A DNA stretch of 64,000 bases. Origin: Bog-756 sp963835465 (GTDB lineage Bacteria; Actinomycetota; Acidimicrobiia; Acidimicrobiales; RAAP-2). Positions within the stretch are counted from its first letter, which is position 1; every line of letters begins with the position of its first letter. The position numbers and the translations under genes are program-made. The notes below the pieces were generated by a model. That model had not been told where the DNA came from. It saw only the letters and a program-made list of their open reading frames with translations, and made no database searches. Below, one piece after another: positions 38,385 to 46,612 of the stretch. The DNA lies in NCBI GenBank assembly GCA_963835465.1, contig CAWIFR010000007.1, positions 434,001-498,000 of the forward strand. Reading direction: 5' to 3'.

Positions 38385-40517
38385 TGGACTCAGCCACGCT
38401 CACCCGGGGCACGAGCGACCTGGACGACGAACCTCCGCTCGCTGCGCCGCGGGCCCGGGAACGGTCGGTGGAGGAGCTGGGTCGCCGGCGCTTCACCACC
38501 GCGGTGATCATCGGTATCCTGGTCGCCTTACCCCTGTGCCTGTGGTGTCTCTGGGACCTCTGGTCGGGCTCAATCAACACCCTCCGGGGTGTGCCCTACG
38601 ACAACTTCTACGATCTGCAGGCAAGAGCCATGTTCCATGGCCACTTCAATATTGCCCCGGGCAACATGGGTATCGAGGCCTTCGTCCACGATGGGAAGCA
38701 GTACACCTACTTCGGGATATTTCCTTCGCTGATCCGGATGCCGATCCTCCTGGTGACCAGCAGTCTCGATCGCAAACTCACCGGACCTTCGATCCTGACG
38801 GCCTGGATGGTCACCGCCGTGTTCAGCTCCTTGATGCTCTGGCGCCTGCGCATCTTGACGTGTGGCGAAGCCATGATCGGTCGGGCCGAGGCCGCCTCCT
38901 ACGGAGCGTTACTCGCCACCATCATGGGTGGCTCGGTGATCCTGTACCTCTCGGCCACCCCCTTCGTCTACAACGAGGACTTCGCCTGGAGCATCTCACT
39001 GACCCTGGGTAGCCTCTTCTTCCTTCTCGGCATGATGGAACGACCTTCATGGCCGCGGGTGGTGGCTTCCGGTGTCCTGGTGTTGTTCACCAACATGAAT
39101 CGGACTCCAGCGGGATACGCCTGCGTGGTCGTCGCACTACTGGTGGCGACGTGGTTTGCGCTGGGGAAGGGTGGTGCTTCGAATCGTCGCTGGGCCCTAC
39201 CCCTCCTGGCCGTGGCTGTCATCCCCTTTCTCGCTAGCTGCGCGGTCACATACGCGAAATTTTGGCATCCCAATCGGGTTGCCCATGGCTGACCAGGTCT
39301 GGGCCAGTGTCAACGCGGACCGACGAGAGTTCCTCGCTGCGAACGGAGGTAAAGCATTCAGCTTCGCCTTCCTGCCGAGCACCCTGTGGGCCTACCTGCA
39401 GCCGTTCGGAATCCATCTGACGGGCCTCTTTCCCTTCATCACCCCTCCGACGGCTCCGGCCGCATGGCGCGCCGGCGCAGTGATGGATCAGACCTACCCC
39501 ACGGGCAGTATCCCCGCCACCATGCCTTTGCTCTTCCTGCTGAGCTGCTGGGGGGTGGTGACCGCGTTTCGTCGGAAGACGGTCGGCCAGATCCGACTAA
39601 CCCGCATCATCATCTTCGGCGCCGCGCTCAGTGTCGCCGGCGTCCTGCTCTGGGGATACATCTCCGAGCGGTACATGGCAGACTTCATGCCCCTGCTCAT
39701 CGTGGCCGCCAGCATCGGCCTCATCGATATCTGGCGCCGCCTGGCCGACCGACCGCGCCGGGTACGGCGTAATGTGCTGGGCATCACGATGGCACTCGCC
39801 GTTTACTGCCTGGTAGCCAACTTGGCCATCGCCGGCGGCCCTCTCCCCCAGTGGACGACAGCACAGAATTCGCGATTCGTATCCGCAGAAGCGTCCCTCA
39901 GCCTCGGCTCCCTCGCCTCTACAGTGTGGCATCGGAACTCACTGCCCAATTGGGCACCGGCGGGACAACTGATTGCCATCAACGGCTGCACCGGCCTCTA
40001 CATGTCGAGTGGGAATAGCCTGGCCGATGTCCCTGGTCAACAGATCGAGCACTACACGTGGCAGCCCATCGAAGAGAGCTCCTCGTTCACCCGCGACATA
40101 CAATTCACATTCAACCGGCCCGCCAAGGATCTCACCAAGCCCGTTCCTTTGATGCGGTATGGTGCCGCGACATTGGTGCTGAGGCCGGTCGGCCATGGCA
40201 ACGCTCAGGTGGTGCTCGAGAACTCCGGGACTTCAATCAGCTGGCCGCGAGCCACCGGATGGGTGTTCCCTATCCATTTGCTCCACGAGAACTATCAACT
40301 CGTCGTCACGACCGACCCCAACCTCAACTCGATGAACGTGGAGTGGTACGGGTCTCAGATGCTCAATCACTACGTGGCCGGACGTGGTCCTGCCGTCGTG
40401 CTCGCCACTCCACCCTCTGCGTCGTCCTCGACACTCCCGGTTGTGACCGTGGCCAACGGTCCTGCCGTTCCCCCCTCGGACATGACGCTGTGCAAACGGC
40501 TGGATCGGTCGTCCTGA
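38384..40517 (+). CDS. multi-pass membrane protein, putative GT-C glycosyltransferase (one frameshift)
   Basis: About 711 residues with one extra base. In the T run at 39260-39263, removing one T turns YAKFWHPN into YAKFGIPIGLPMADQVW, matching the paralogue at 25443-27512 (NYAKFGVPFG). The length is 3n+1, as predicted. Features are an N-terminal soluble leader, about eleven membrane segments, the loop DNFYDLQARAMFHGHF, and a C-terminal extracytoplasmic beta-rich domain (about 480-711) with INGCTGLYMSSGNSL. It is coupled to the dioxygenase before it. A role in transfer of polyprenyl-linked sugar is inferred. A homopolymer sequencing error is more likely than a real break. Confidence 0.78.
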
Positions 40518-40839
40518 TTGCTTTCGATTCGACGTGGCCGGTCGACCCTCCGCCGATGCTCGCTGCTCCTGCCTCCCATCAATGCCAACCCCGAATCGGG
40601 AGTGATGGCTCCGATGCCAACTCTCTCTGTCCCCCCGTCGCGAAGGCAGACACGATCAACTTCCCCGCGCGTCAGGAGATGAGCTGCTCAGCGGTTCCGC
40701 CCGGTTTGCACTGTCCCCGAGGCGCCCATGCCGCCGCCCTAAGGCCGCGCGAAGTGCTCGAGAGAGTCAGTTGGCAGCGTCAGGAACGAGCGGTACATTG
40801 TGAACTCCGAAGGCGGATTCGGGGGGGAGTGGACGGCGG
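40518..40839. other. intergenic region upstream of the flippase
   Basis: No gene is supported. Its 3' end holds a good sigma-70-type promoter (40771-40799) and a GGGGGGGAG ribosome site for the flippase. Nothing else is recognised. Confidence 0.5.
40771..40799 (+). promoter_or_regulatory. sigma-70-type promoter of the flippase gene
   Basis: TTGGCA (40771-40776), a 17-bp spacer, then TACATT (40794-40799). This is the best classical promoter in the window and gives a short 5' leader of about 35 nt before the ATG at 40840. Confidence 0.6.
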
Positions 40840-42279
40840 ATGGTAGAAGTCCGTAAGGACGCCAGGGCCGCGGGTCGGGGCGCCATCGCCATTGTGGCGA
40901 CACAGACCATCAGCCGAGCCCTGCTGCTGGGATTCATCGTCATCTCGGCCAGAAAGGTCGGCCCGGATCAGTTCAGCCGCTACGCGACCGTAGCGGCACT
41001 GCTGGTCGTGACCTCGTTCATTGTCGACTTCGGTACGACGTCGGCCACCACCAAGATCATCAGCGCGGGTGGCGATTCCGACCAAGTACTCCGCAACTCG
41101 CTCTCCGCCTGTGCCCTCCTCGGAGTCATCGGGTATGCCGTGGGCATTCTCCTCGCGGCCGTGATCGGCAGATCGAGCGCGGCGGTCATCGACTTCGCCG
41201 TGGCTGGGTTCTACCTGCCGCTGGAAGGTGTCACCACGTCGTTGACCGGCGCACTGGATGGACGCGGGCTCATCACCCAGCGATCGATCGTGTCTTTGGT
41301 CCGTCTCGGGCTGGGGCCTCTGATCGGGATCGTCGTCATCGAAGTCACCTTCAACATTCGTCTGGCCATGATCGGCCTGGCCATCGGCCCCAGCGTGGCC
41401 ATGGTGGTTGCCGCAATCATCACGTACCGGTACAGAGTCTGGTCACTGCGGTTCCGCATCAATCCGATGGCCGGTCGCTCGCTCGTCCGGCAAGCGATTC
41501 CCTTCGCCGTGATCGTTGGAGCCAGCGCCACGTTGGCACGGATCGACGTGCTGATCCTTTCGGCAATCTCGACACCAACCGAGACTGCCGACTACAACCT
41601 GGCCCTACGCGCTGTCGAGGCTCTCCAGTATCCCTTGTGGGCAATGCTGGGCCCAACCTTGTATCTGTTCTCCAAACGGCTTGCTGCTCGAGACATCGAG
41701 GGGGCGGTCCGGGCATACCACGTGGTGATCAAGGCGTTCTTCACCATCAGCCTTCCCATGGCCGCTGGGATGGTGGTCCTCGGACACCAGGTCATACAGT
41801 CAATCTTCGGCCAGGCCTATTCCGGTGCAGGCACGCCATTGGTCATCCTGTCCACGGGGCTCTGGCTCACCTATGTCATCGGTCTCGGCAGTATGTTCGT
41901 GACCTCATTTCCGGCCATGCGCCCCGTCGTGATCATGATTGTCGTCGTCGATACGGCCGCCATTCTCGTGCAGATGCCTTTCATCTTCCGTTGGGGTGCT
42001 ATCGGGGCGTCGATCGGTCTCCTGCTCGGGGGGGTGCTCACCGCCCTTGTCCAGCTAGCCTTCGTCCGCCGAACCCTCGGCGTATGGCTACCGGTACTTC
42101 CCTCGTGGCGCCTGGTCGCCCCAGCGCTGATGTGCGGGGCCGCGGCTTGGCCGCTCCGCTCGTCTTCGCTGGCCCTGGCCGTCCTAGCCGGTGCCGTGAC
42201 CTATGGGGCGCTCATCATCGTGACCAAGGGCCTGACCAGAGATGAGGCCCGGAGCTTCATCTCGCTGATCAAGCGGTAG
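40840..42279 (+). CDS. polysaccharide flippase (Wzx-like, MATE/MOP superfamily)
   Basis: A 479-residue protein with about 13-14 hydrophobic segments in the oligosaccharide-flippase layout. The N-terminal block is IVATQTISRALLLGFIVISA, then VGPDQFSRYATVAALLVV. Charged residues in membrane segments (ATLARIDVLILSAI) and WAMLGPTLYLFSKRLA are typical. It should move polyprenyl-diphosphate-linked repeat units across the membrane. It has its own promoter, stands alone, and starts the assembly part of the locus, a few kilobases from the polyprenyl-phosphate sugar transferase that would make its substrate. Intact. Confidence 0.88.
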   Translation: MVEVRKDARAAGRGAIAIVATQTISRALLLGFIVISARKVGPDQFSRYATVAALLVVTSFIVDFGTTSATTKIISAGGDSDQVLRNSLSACALLGVIGYAVGILLAAVIGRSSAAVIDFAVAGFYLPLEGVTTSLTGALDGRGLITQRSIVSLVRLGLGPLIGIVVIEVTFNIRLAMIGLAIGPSVAMVVAAIITYRYRVWSLRFRINPMAGRSLVRQAIPFAVIVGASATLARIDVLILSAISTPTETADYNLALRAVEALQYPLWAMLGPTLYLFSKRLAARDIEGAVRAYHVVIKAFFTISLPMAAGMVVLGHQVIQSIFGQAYSGAGTPLVILSTGLWLTYVIGLGSMFVTSFPAMRPVVIMIVVVDTAAILVQMPFIFRWGAIGASIGLLLGGVLTALVQLAFVRRTLGVWLPVLPSWRLVAPALMCGAAAWPLRSSSLALAVLAGAVTYGALIIVTKGLTRDEARSFISLIKR

Positions 42280-42325
42280 GCCCTCGCAGGACGCCACCGA
42301 CGGGCTGCGGCCACCACCATCGTGA

Positions 42326-42352
42326 GCCGAAGTGTTCGCTCCCGACTTCGGC
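42326..42352. terminator. inverted repeat between convergent genes
   Basis: A perfect 8-bp stem, GCCGAAGT and ACTTCGGC, with an 11-nt loop. It lies between the ends of the flippase and the small membrane protein. There is no T tract, so it is at best a weak bidirectional terminator. Confidence 0.4.
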
Positions 42353-42435
42353 CCAATGCCTCGCCACACCCCCCGGGAACCGGCCTCCGCTATCCCGCAC
42401 CGCCGGCGGTGTCCGCGTGGCGGTGGGTGGTCCTG

Positions 42436-42744
42436 CTAGATGCTGACGGCTCCAGTGCCCTTCTCTGCAGAGTCGCCCGAACCAGCTACCTCAGGCCCCT
42501 CAGCAGGTGATCCCGTACGCCGGGCCATCACGACCACGGCTGCGGCAATCACAATTAGCACCACGCCGATCAACCCTGTGATCGCGGCCCTCTTGTGATA
42601 GACACCGCCACCCGGGTGTCCACCGGGTATGAACCCCGGAAGCGAATGGATCGGAACCGAGGCGTAGATCACTCCCGCTATGACGAGAACGATGCCGACG
42701 ATGCCGATCACCCCGGCGATCACCCACTTGGCAGTGTTTGACAC
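42436..42744 (-). CDS. small two-helix membrane protein of unknown function
   Basis: 102 residues starting at GTG 42744 with GGGAGG upstream. Membrane helix 1 at residues 6-29 (WVIAGVIGIVGIVLVIAGVI), a Gly/Pro/His-rich outside loop (PGFIPGGHPGGGVYHKR), helix 2 at about 53-73, and an acidic C-terminal tail. No family is recognised. It follows the LPFTG protein gene on the same strand after about 80 bp, so the two may be one unit. Confidence 0.7.
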   Translation of the reverse strand: MSNTAKWVIAGVIGIVGIVLVIAGVIYASVPIHSLPGFIPGGHPGGGVYHKRAAITGLIGVVLIVIAAAVVVMARRTGSPAEGPEVAGSGDSAEKGTGAVSI

Positions 42745-42826
42745 GATGCCCTCCCTTAGTTGTTGCGCCGTCCCTGGGTGTTGAAACCTGCCGGACGCGC
42801 TATCGCATCTTACGCTGGCGTCGGGA

Positions 42827-43531
42827 TCAATGTCCTATGAACCAGTCCAGGAACGACCCTACCCGCCGGACGGGACCGGCGCTCGTGAGCCATCGCAAAC
42901 CACGGTGCGTACGGGGCTCGACCAACAGGACGACTCCAATGGCCACCGCAGCAAGCCCGGCAAGCAGGAATGGGGTTGTATCGGTGCCAGTGAACGGCAG
43001 CGTCGTGGACGCTGGGGCCGCCGTCGGCGTGGCGCTCAGCGAGGCTGCCACCGACACTTGGGTAATCGACGACGTGGTCGAGGTGGGAGCCGGAGCCGGA
43101 CTGGATGGTGGGGTAACCGGTTGTGTCCCGCCACCTCCGATGGGGGGAACCACCGGATCGGGGCAGGTGTGGATGCTCTGCCTCGTGCCCGTCTGATAGA
43201 CCCAGCTTCCCGGTCCCACCAAGGCATCGGCCTGGATCACACCGCAGAAATTGGGCGGGTAGGGAACCGCAAGTGTTCCCGATGTCCCTGTGGCCTCGGC
43301 GACAGTCGGCTGACCACTCACTCCGGGTTCATTCACATAGAGCATCCACGTGCACGTCGTCGCTCCCGAAGGACAAGGCCCCGAAGGGATGCTCATCTCA
43401 ACCACTTGCCGTGCTGAGTTAAAGCTCAACGTCGCCGAGCTTCCGGCCGCACCCGCCGGGCCTACCCCCAGGACTCCTGCTCCGCAAAGCCCTAGAACAC
43501 CGAGGACTCCGATTAGTCGCCACTGCCTCAC
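42827..43531 (-). CDS. secreted protein with LPXTG-like cell-wall sorting signal
   Basis: 234 residues. The signal peptide is residues 1-29 (LIGVLGVLGLCGAGVLGVG, cleaved near AGA-AG). An extracellular domain of about 110 residues with four Cys follows, then a Pro/Thr/Ser linker. The sorting signal is LPFTG (about residue 184), followed by a hydrophobic stretch (LLAGLAAVAIGVVLLV) and a basic tail. This is a class A/E-type sortase substrate; no sortase gene is visible in the window. The GTG start has AGGAG upstream. The tail after the membrane segment (about 30 residues) is longer than usual. Confidence 0.82.
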   Translation of the reverse strand: MRQWRLIGVLGVLGLCGAGVLGVGPAGAAGSSATLSFNSARQVVEMSIPSGPCPSGATTCTWMLYVNEPGVSGQPTVAEATGTSGTLAVPYPPNFCGVIQADALVGPGSWVYQTGTRQSIHTCPDPVVPPIGGGGTQPVTPPSSPAPAPTSTTSSITQVSVAASLSATPTAAPASTTLPFTGTDTTPFLLAGLAAVAIGVVLLVEPRTHRGLRWLTSAGPVRRVGSFLDWFIGH

Positions 43532-43822
43532 TTACCGCTCCTATCGCAACTTGATGCACTCCACGCGACTCTCACGCAAGTCCACTGGTCGTTAACACCG
43601 GTTGCACTATGTCGCGCTGGCTCAGCAATGGCAATGACCAGCGGCCGTTTGCGGACCTATTCCAGCTCACGAGGTACGCTGGCTCACGAACAGTGACAAG
43701 TCGGCAACCAACAGTGAGGCATAGTCGGTCGTGTGCCCGAACGGTGCGCCCGTCGTAGACTGCTCGGGGGCCCCGGAGCGGATGTCGGGAAGATGCGCCC
43801 ATCCCGCCGGAGGCAATTGCCC

Positions 43823-44440
43823 ATGGACCCGAACCAGCAGCCCCGACCCGTGCTCCGCGTCGGCACAGACCGGGATGTCCGGGGCATTGCGTTGCTCCAC
43901 GCTGGTCAGATCAGCGAGGGATTCCTGTCGTCGCTCGGTTCGGGCTTCCTTCGGCTGCTCTACCGCCGGATCGTGCGGACCCCTGCAAGTTTCGTGTTGG
44001 TTTCCGAAGACGGAGAAGCTCGGCTGACCGGATTCATCGCCGGATCCACCGACGTACGGGGCCTCTACAGGAGCTTCGTCGTGAGGGACGGTATCCCTGC
44101 GGCCCTGACCGTTGCGCCGCGACTCCTGCGGTCGTGGCGGTCGGTCTTCGAGACCCTCAGTCATGGCAGCGTCGAGTCGACCGCCGGCGCCGAGCTCCTG
44201 TCCATTGCTGTCGACCCTGACTTCCAGGGACAAGGAGCCGGGCGACTCCTAGTCGAGGGATTCCTGGTCGAGCTCGGCCTGCGGGACGTCTCGTCGGCCC
44301 ACGTGGTTGTGGCCGCCGACAACAAGCGCGCCATCTCGTTATACGAACGGTCCGGTTTCCGAACGGTGAGGGAGTTCGAGCTCCACGCCGGTGCCGTTTC
44401 CCTCGATATGCAGTGGCCACCCGGCGAGGCCCCCGAATGA
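43823..44440 (+). CDS. GNAT-family N-acetyltransferase
   Basis: A 205-residue acetyltransferase. The acetyl-CoA-binding block is LLSIAVDPDFQGQGAGRLLV (about residues 133-152), followed by AHVVVAADNKRAISLYERSG, the usual motif B. The ATG at 43823 is preferred for its GGAGG nine bases upstream; in-frame starts at 43793 and 43733 exist. The stop overlaps the start of the sugar-1-phosphate transferase (ATGA), which in turn overlaps the aminotransferase. The context suggests N-acetylation of an amino sugar nucleotide, as in diacetamido-sugar pathways, though GNAT members also acetylate proteins or drugs. Confidence 0.85.
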   Translation: MDPNQQPRPVLRVGTDRDVRGIALLHAGQISEGFLSSLGSGFLRLLYRRIVRTPASFVLVSEDGEARLTGFIAGSTDVRGLYRSFVVRDGIPAALTVAPRLLRSWRSVFETLSHGSVESTAGAELLSIAVDPDFQGQGAGRLLVEGFLVELGLRDVSSAHVVVAADNKRAISLYERSGFRTVREFELHAGAVSLDMQWPPGEAPE

Positions 44441-45401
44441 GCAGAACCACAGAAGAGGTGGCTCTACTCAGCTTTGTGGTGGCATTGGCAGCCACGCCTC
44501 TCTGCATCGTGGTGGCCCGACGATCCGGCACCATGGACAAGGCCGGACCGTTGAAGCCTCAAGCGGAACCAGTGCCGTACCTGGGGGGGCTGGCCGTCTT
44601 TGCCGGGCTGGCGGTGGGCATCGCCCCCTACCACCCATCGGTTCTCATCCCGTTGGCGGTGGCCCTGCTGGTGGGTCTGGCCGACGACAGGTGGGACCTG
44701 GCGCCGGGGGGCGACTCATCGCCCAGATCGCCGTAGGGGTCAGCATTGTCGCCGTCCAACCGGTCCATCTGGCGGGATGGGTGGGCACACCCTTGATCAT
44801 CGTGGTGACCGTTCTTGTGGTCAACGGTGTCAACCTGCTCGACGGACTCGACATGCTCGCCGCCGGGGTTGCCGGGGCGGCGGCCGTCGGCTTCGCCTTG
44901 CTGGTCCATGGGACCGGGAGGCTGCTGGCCGTCTCACTGGTGGCGTCGGTGGTGGCATTCCTCGTGTTCAACCGCCCCCCGGCCCGCATCTACCTGGGTG
45001 ATGCCGGCTCCTACCTCATCGGGACTGCGCTGGCTCTGCTGCTCACAACGACCTGGGCGCCCGGGGTCAGTAGCGCAATCGGTCTGATCGCCCTCGCGCT
45101 GCTGGCTATCCCGGTAGCGGAGTTGGCCTGCGCTGTTATCCGCCGGGCCCGCGGACGGCGTGCACTGACCGCAGGCGATCGCAACCACCCCTACGATCAG
45201 CTCGTGCAACGAGGGTGGTCTCGGGTAACAGCAAGCCTCATCTACATCGGGGCCGAGTTGGCCGTGGTGGCTGTGGTGGCACTGGTCCCCCACCGCTCCA
45301 TAGGCCTGGCGCTTGCCGTCGACGCCGCCATCGCCGTCGCGGTGCTGGCGGCGGCGGCGATGGCGGGAGGCATGGCGGCACCAGCGGAGGCGGTGGCATG
45401 A
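44437..45401 (+). CDS. polyprenyl-phosphate sugar-1-phosphate transferase (WecA/MraY family, one frameshift)
   Basis: About 322 residues in two frames. One G is missing from the run near 44706 (length 3n+2). With it restored the text reads DDRWDLAPGGRLIAQIAVG. Family motifs follow: PYLGGLAVFAGL, VNGVNLLDGLDMLAAG, ARIYLGDAGSYLIGTALALL and the His block DRNHPYDQLVQRGWS. The enzyme loads a sugar-1-phosphate from a UDP-sugar onto undecaprenyl or decaprenyl phosphate, the first step of repeat-unit assembly. It is coupled by ATGA overlaps to the acetyltransferase before and the aminotransferase after. The homopolymer context favours sequence error. Confidence 0.82.
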
Positions 45402-46534
45402 GCCGGGTATACCTGTCGCCGCCCGAAGTGGGAGAGGAGGAGCGGGCGATGCTGCTCCACGCCTTCGACTCCAACTGGATCGCGCCGGTCGGACCGGATA
45501 TCGATGCGTTCGAGCGGGAGGTGGCGGAGCGGGCCGGAGTCGACCACGCCGTAGCCCTGTCCAGTGGTACCGCGGCGCTCCAACTTGCCCTGGTGCTGGC
45601 CGGCGTGGGTCGGGGGGACGAAGTGCTGGTGCCCTCGTTCACCTTCATCGCCTCCGCCTCCCCCGTCATCCATCTGGGAGCGAAACCGACATTCATCGAC
45701 TGCACCGAGGGGAGCTGGAACCTCGATCCCCACCTGGTCGAGGAGACGCTGTCGGCGAGGGCCGCCGTGGGGCGGCTGCCGGCCGCCGTGGTGACGGTCG
45801 ATCTCTACGGGGAGACGGCCGACTACGACCACCTGGAGGATCTGTGCCGACGGTTCGAGATCCCCTTGATCGAAGATGCAGCCGAGGCCATCGGCTCAAC
45901 CTACCGGGGCCGACCGGCCGGGTCGTTCGGTAGGGCCGGAGTGTTTTCCTTCAATGGGAACAAGATCATCACCACCAGCAGCGGTGGGATGCTCACCACC
46001 TCCGAGGCCGAATGGGCCCGAACGGCCAGACACCTCGCCACCCATGCGCGTGAGCCAGTCCCTCACTATGAGCACGCCGCCGTGGGCTACAACTTCAGAA
46101 TGTCCAACCTGCTCGCCGCACTCGGGCGGGCGCAGCTCCGAGGTCTGGACAGCCGGATTGAGCGCCGCCAGTCCATCGATAGGCGGTACGCCGATGCCCT
46201 GGGCGCGCTCCCGGGCATCACCTCAATGCCTCGCACCGAGAGCGGAACGTCCAATTTCTGGCTGACCTGTGTCCTCATTGACGCTGCGGCCTTCGGGGCC
46301 GATCGGGAGCAGGTGCGGCTGGCGCTCGAGGCCGCGGATATCGAATCCAGGCCCACCTGGAAGCCGCTGCACCTGCAACCGGTATTCGCCGATGCTGGAC
46401 TGGTCGGTCCTGGGCACTGCGAGGAGGTATTTCGCAAGGGCCTGTGCCTCCCTACCGGATCCGCATTGACGCCCGAGGAGCTGGATCGGGTCGTCGAGAT
46501 CATCGCCGGCCAGTGCCGCAATTCAGGTCACTAG
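45398..46534 (+). CDS. DegT/DnrJ/EryC1/StrS-family sugar aminotransferase
   Basis: A 378-residue PLP enzyme. Typical blocks are VDHAVALSSGTAALQLAL, VLVPSFTFIASASPVIHLGA, LIEDAAEAIGSTYRGRPAG and FSFNGNKIITTSSGG with the PLP-binding Lys. GYNFRMSNLLAALGRAQL and RPTWKPLHLQPVF then follow. It transaminates a keto-sugar nucleotide, most often the 4-keto group of UDP-4-keto-6-deoxy-GlcNAc in PglE/PseC-like cases. Together with the GNAT it would make an acylated amino sugar; the matching 4,6-dehydratase is not in the window. It is coupled to the preceding gene. Intact. Confidence 0.92.
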   Translation: MSRVYLSPPEVGEEERAMLLHAFDSNWIAPVGPDIDAFEREVAERAGVDHAVALSSGTAALQLALVLAGVGRGDEVLVPSFTFIASASPVIHLGAKPTFIDCTEGSWNLDPHLVEETLSARAAVGRLPAAVVTVDLYGETADYDHLEDLCRRFEIPLIEDAAEAIGSTYRGRPAGSFGRAGVFSFNGNKIITTSSGGMLTTSEAEWARTARHLATHAREPVPHYEHAAVGYNFRMSNLLAALGRAQLRGLDSRIERRQSIDRRYADALGALPGITSMPRTESGTSNFWLTCVLIDAAAFGADREQVRLALEAADIESRPTWKPLHLQPVFADAGLVGPGHCEEVFRKGLCLPTGSALTPEELDRVVEIIAGQCRNSGH

Positions 46535-46599
46535 GGGTCCTGTACCGGCTCCGTGGCGTGGGGCGCGGTGCTCATTAGGAAGAATGCCTGCCTCTGCCC

Positions 46600-46605
46600 T
46601 ATTCT
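46600..46605 (+). promoter_or_regulatory. -10-like box before WbsX-like gene
   Basis: TATTCT lies 7 nt before the ATG at 46613, leaderless-type spacing. A GTAGAGG run next to the ATG is a weak alternative ribosome site. Confidence 0.35.
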
Positions 46606-46612
46606 GTAGAGG

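Noticed and set aside
40058..40846. 262-residue plus-strand frame spanning the end of a GT-C gene and the intergenic region
   Set aside because: Composition changes along its length and it covers a good promoter; no domain seen.
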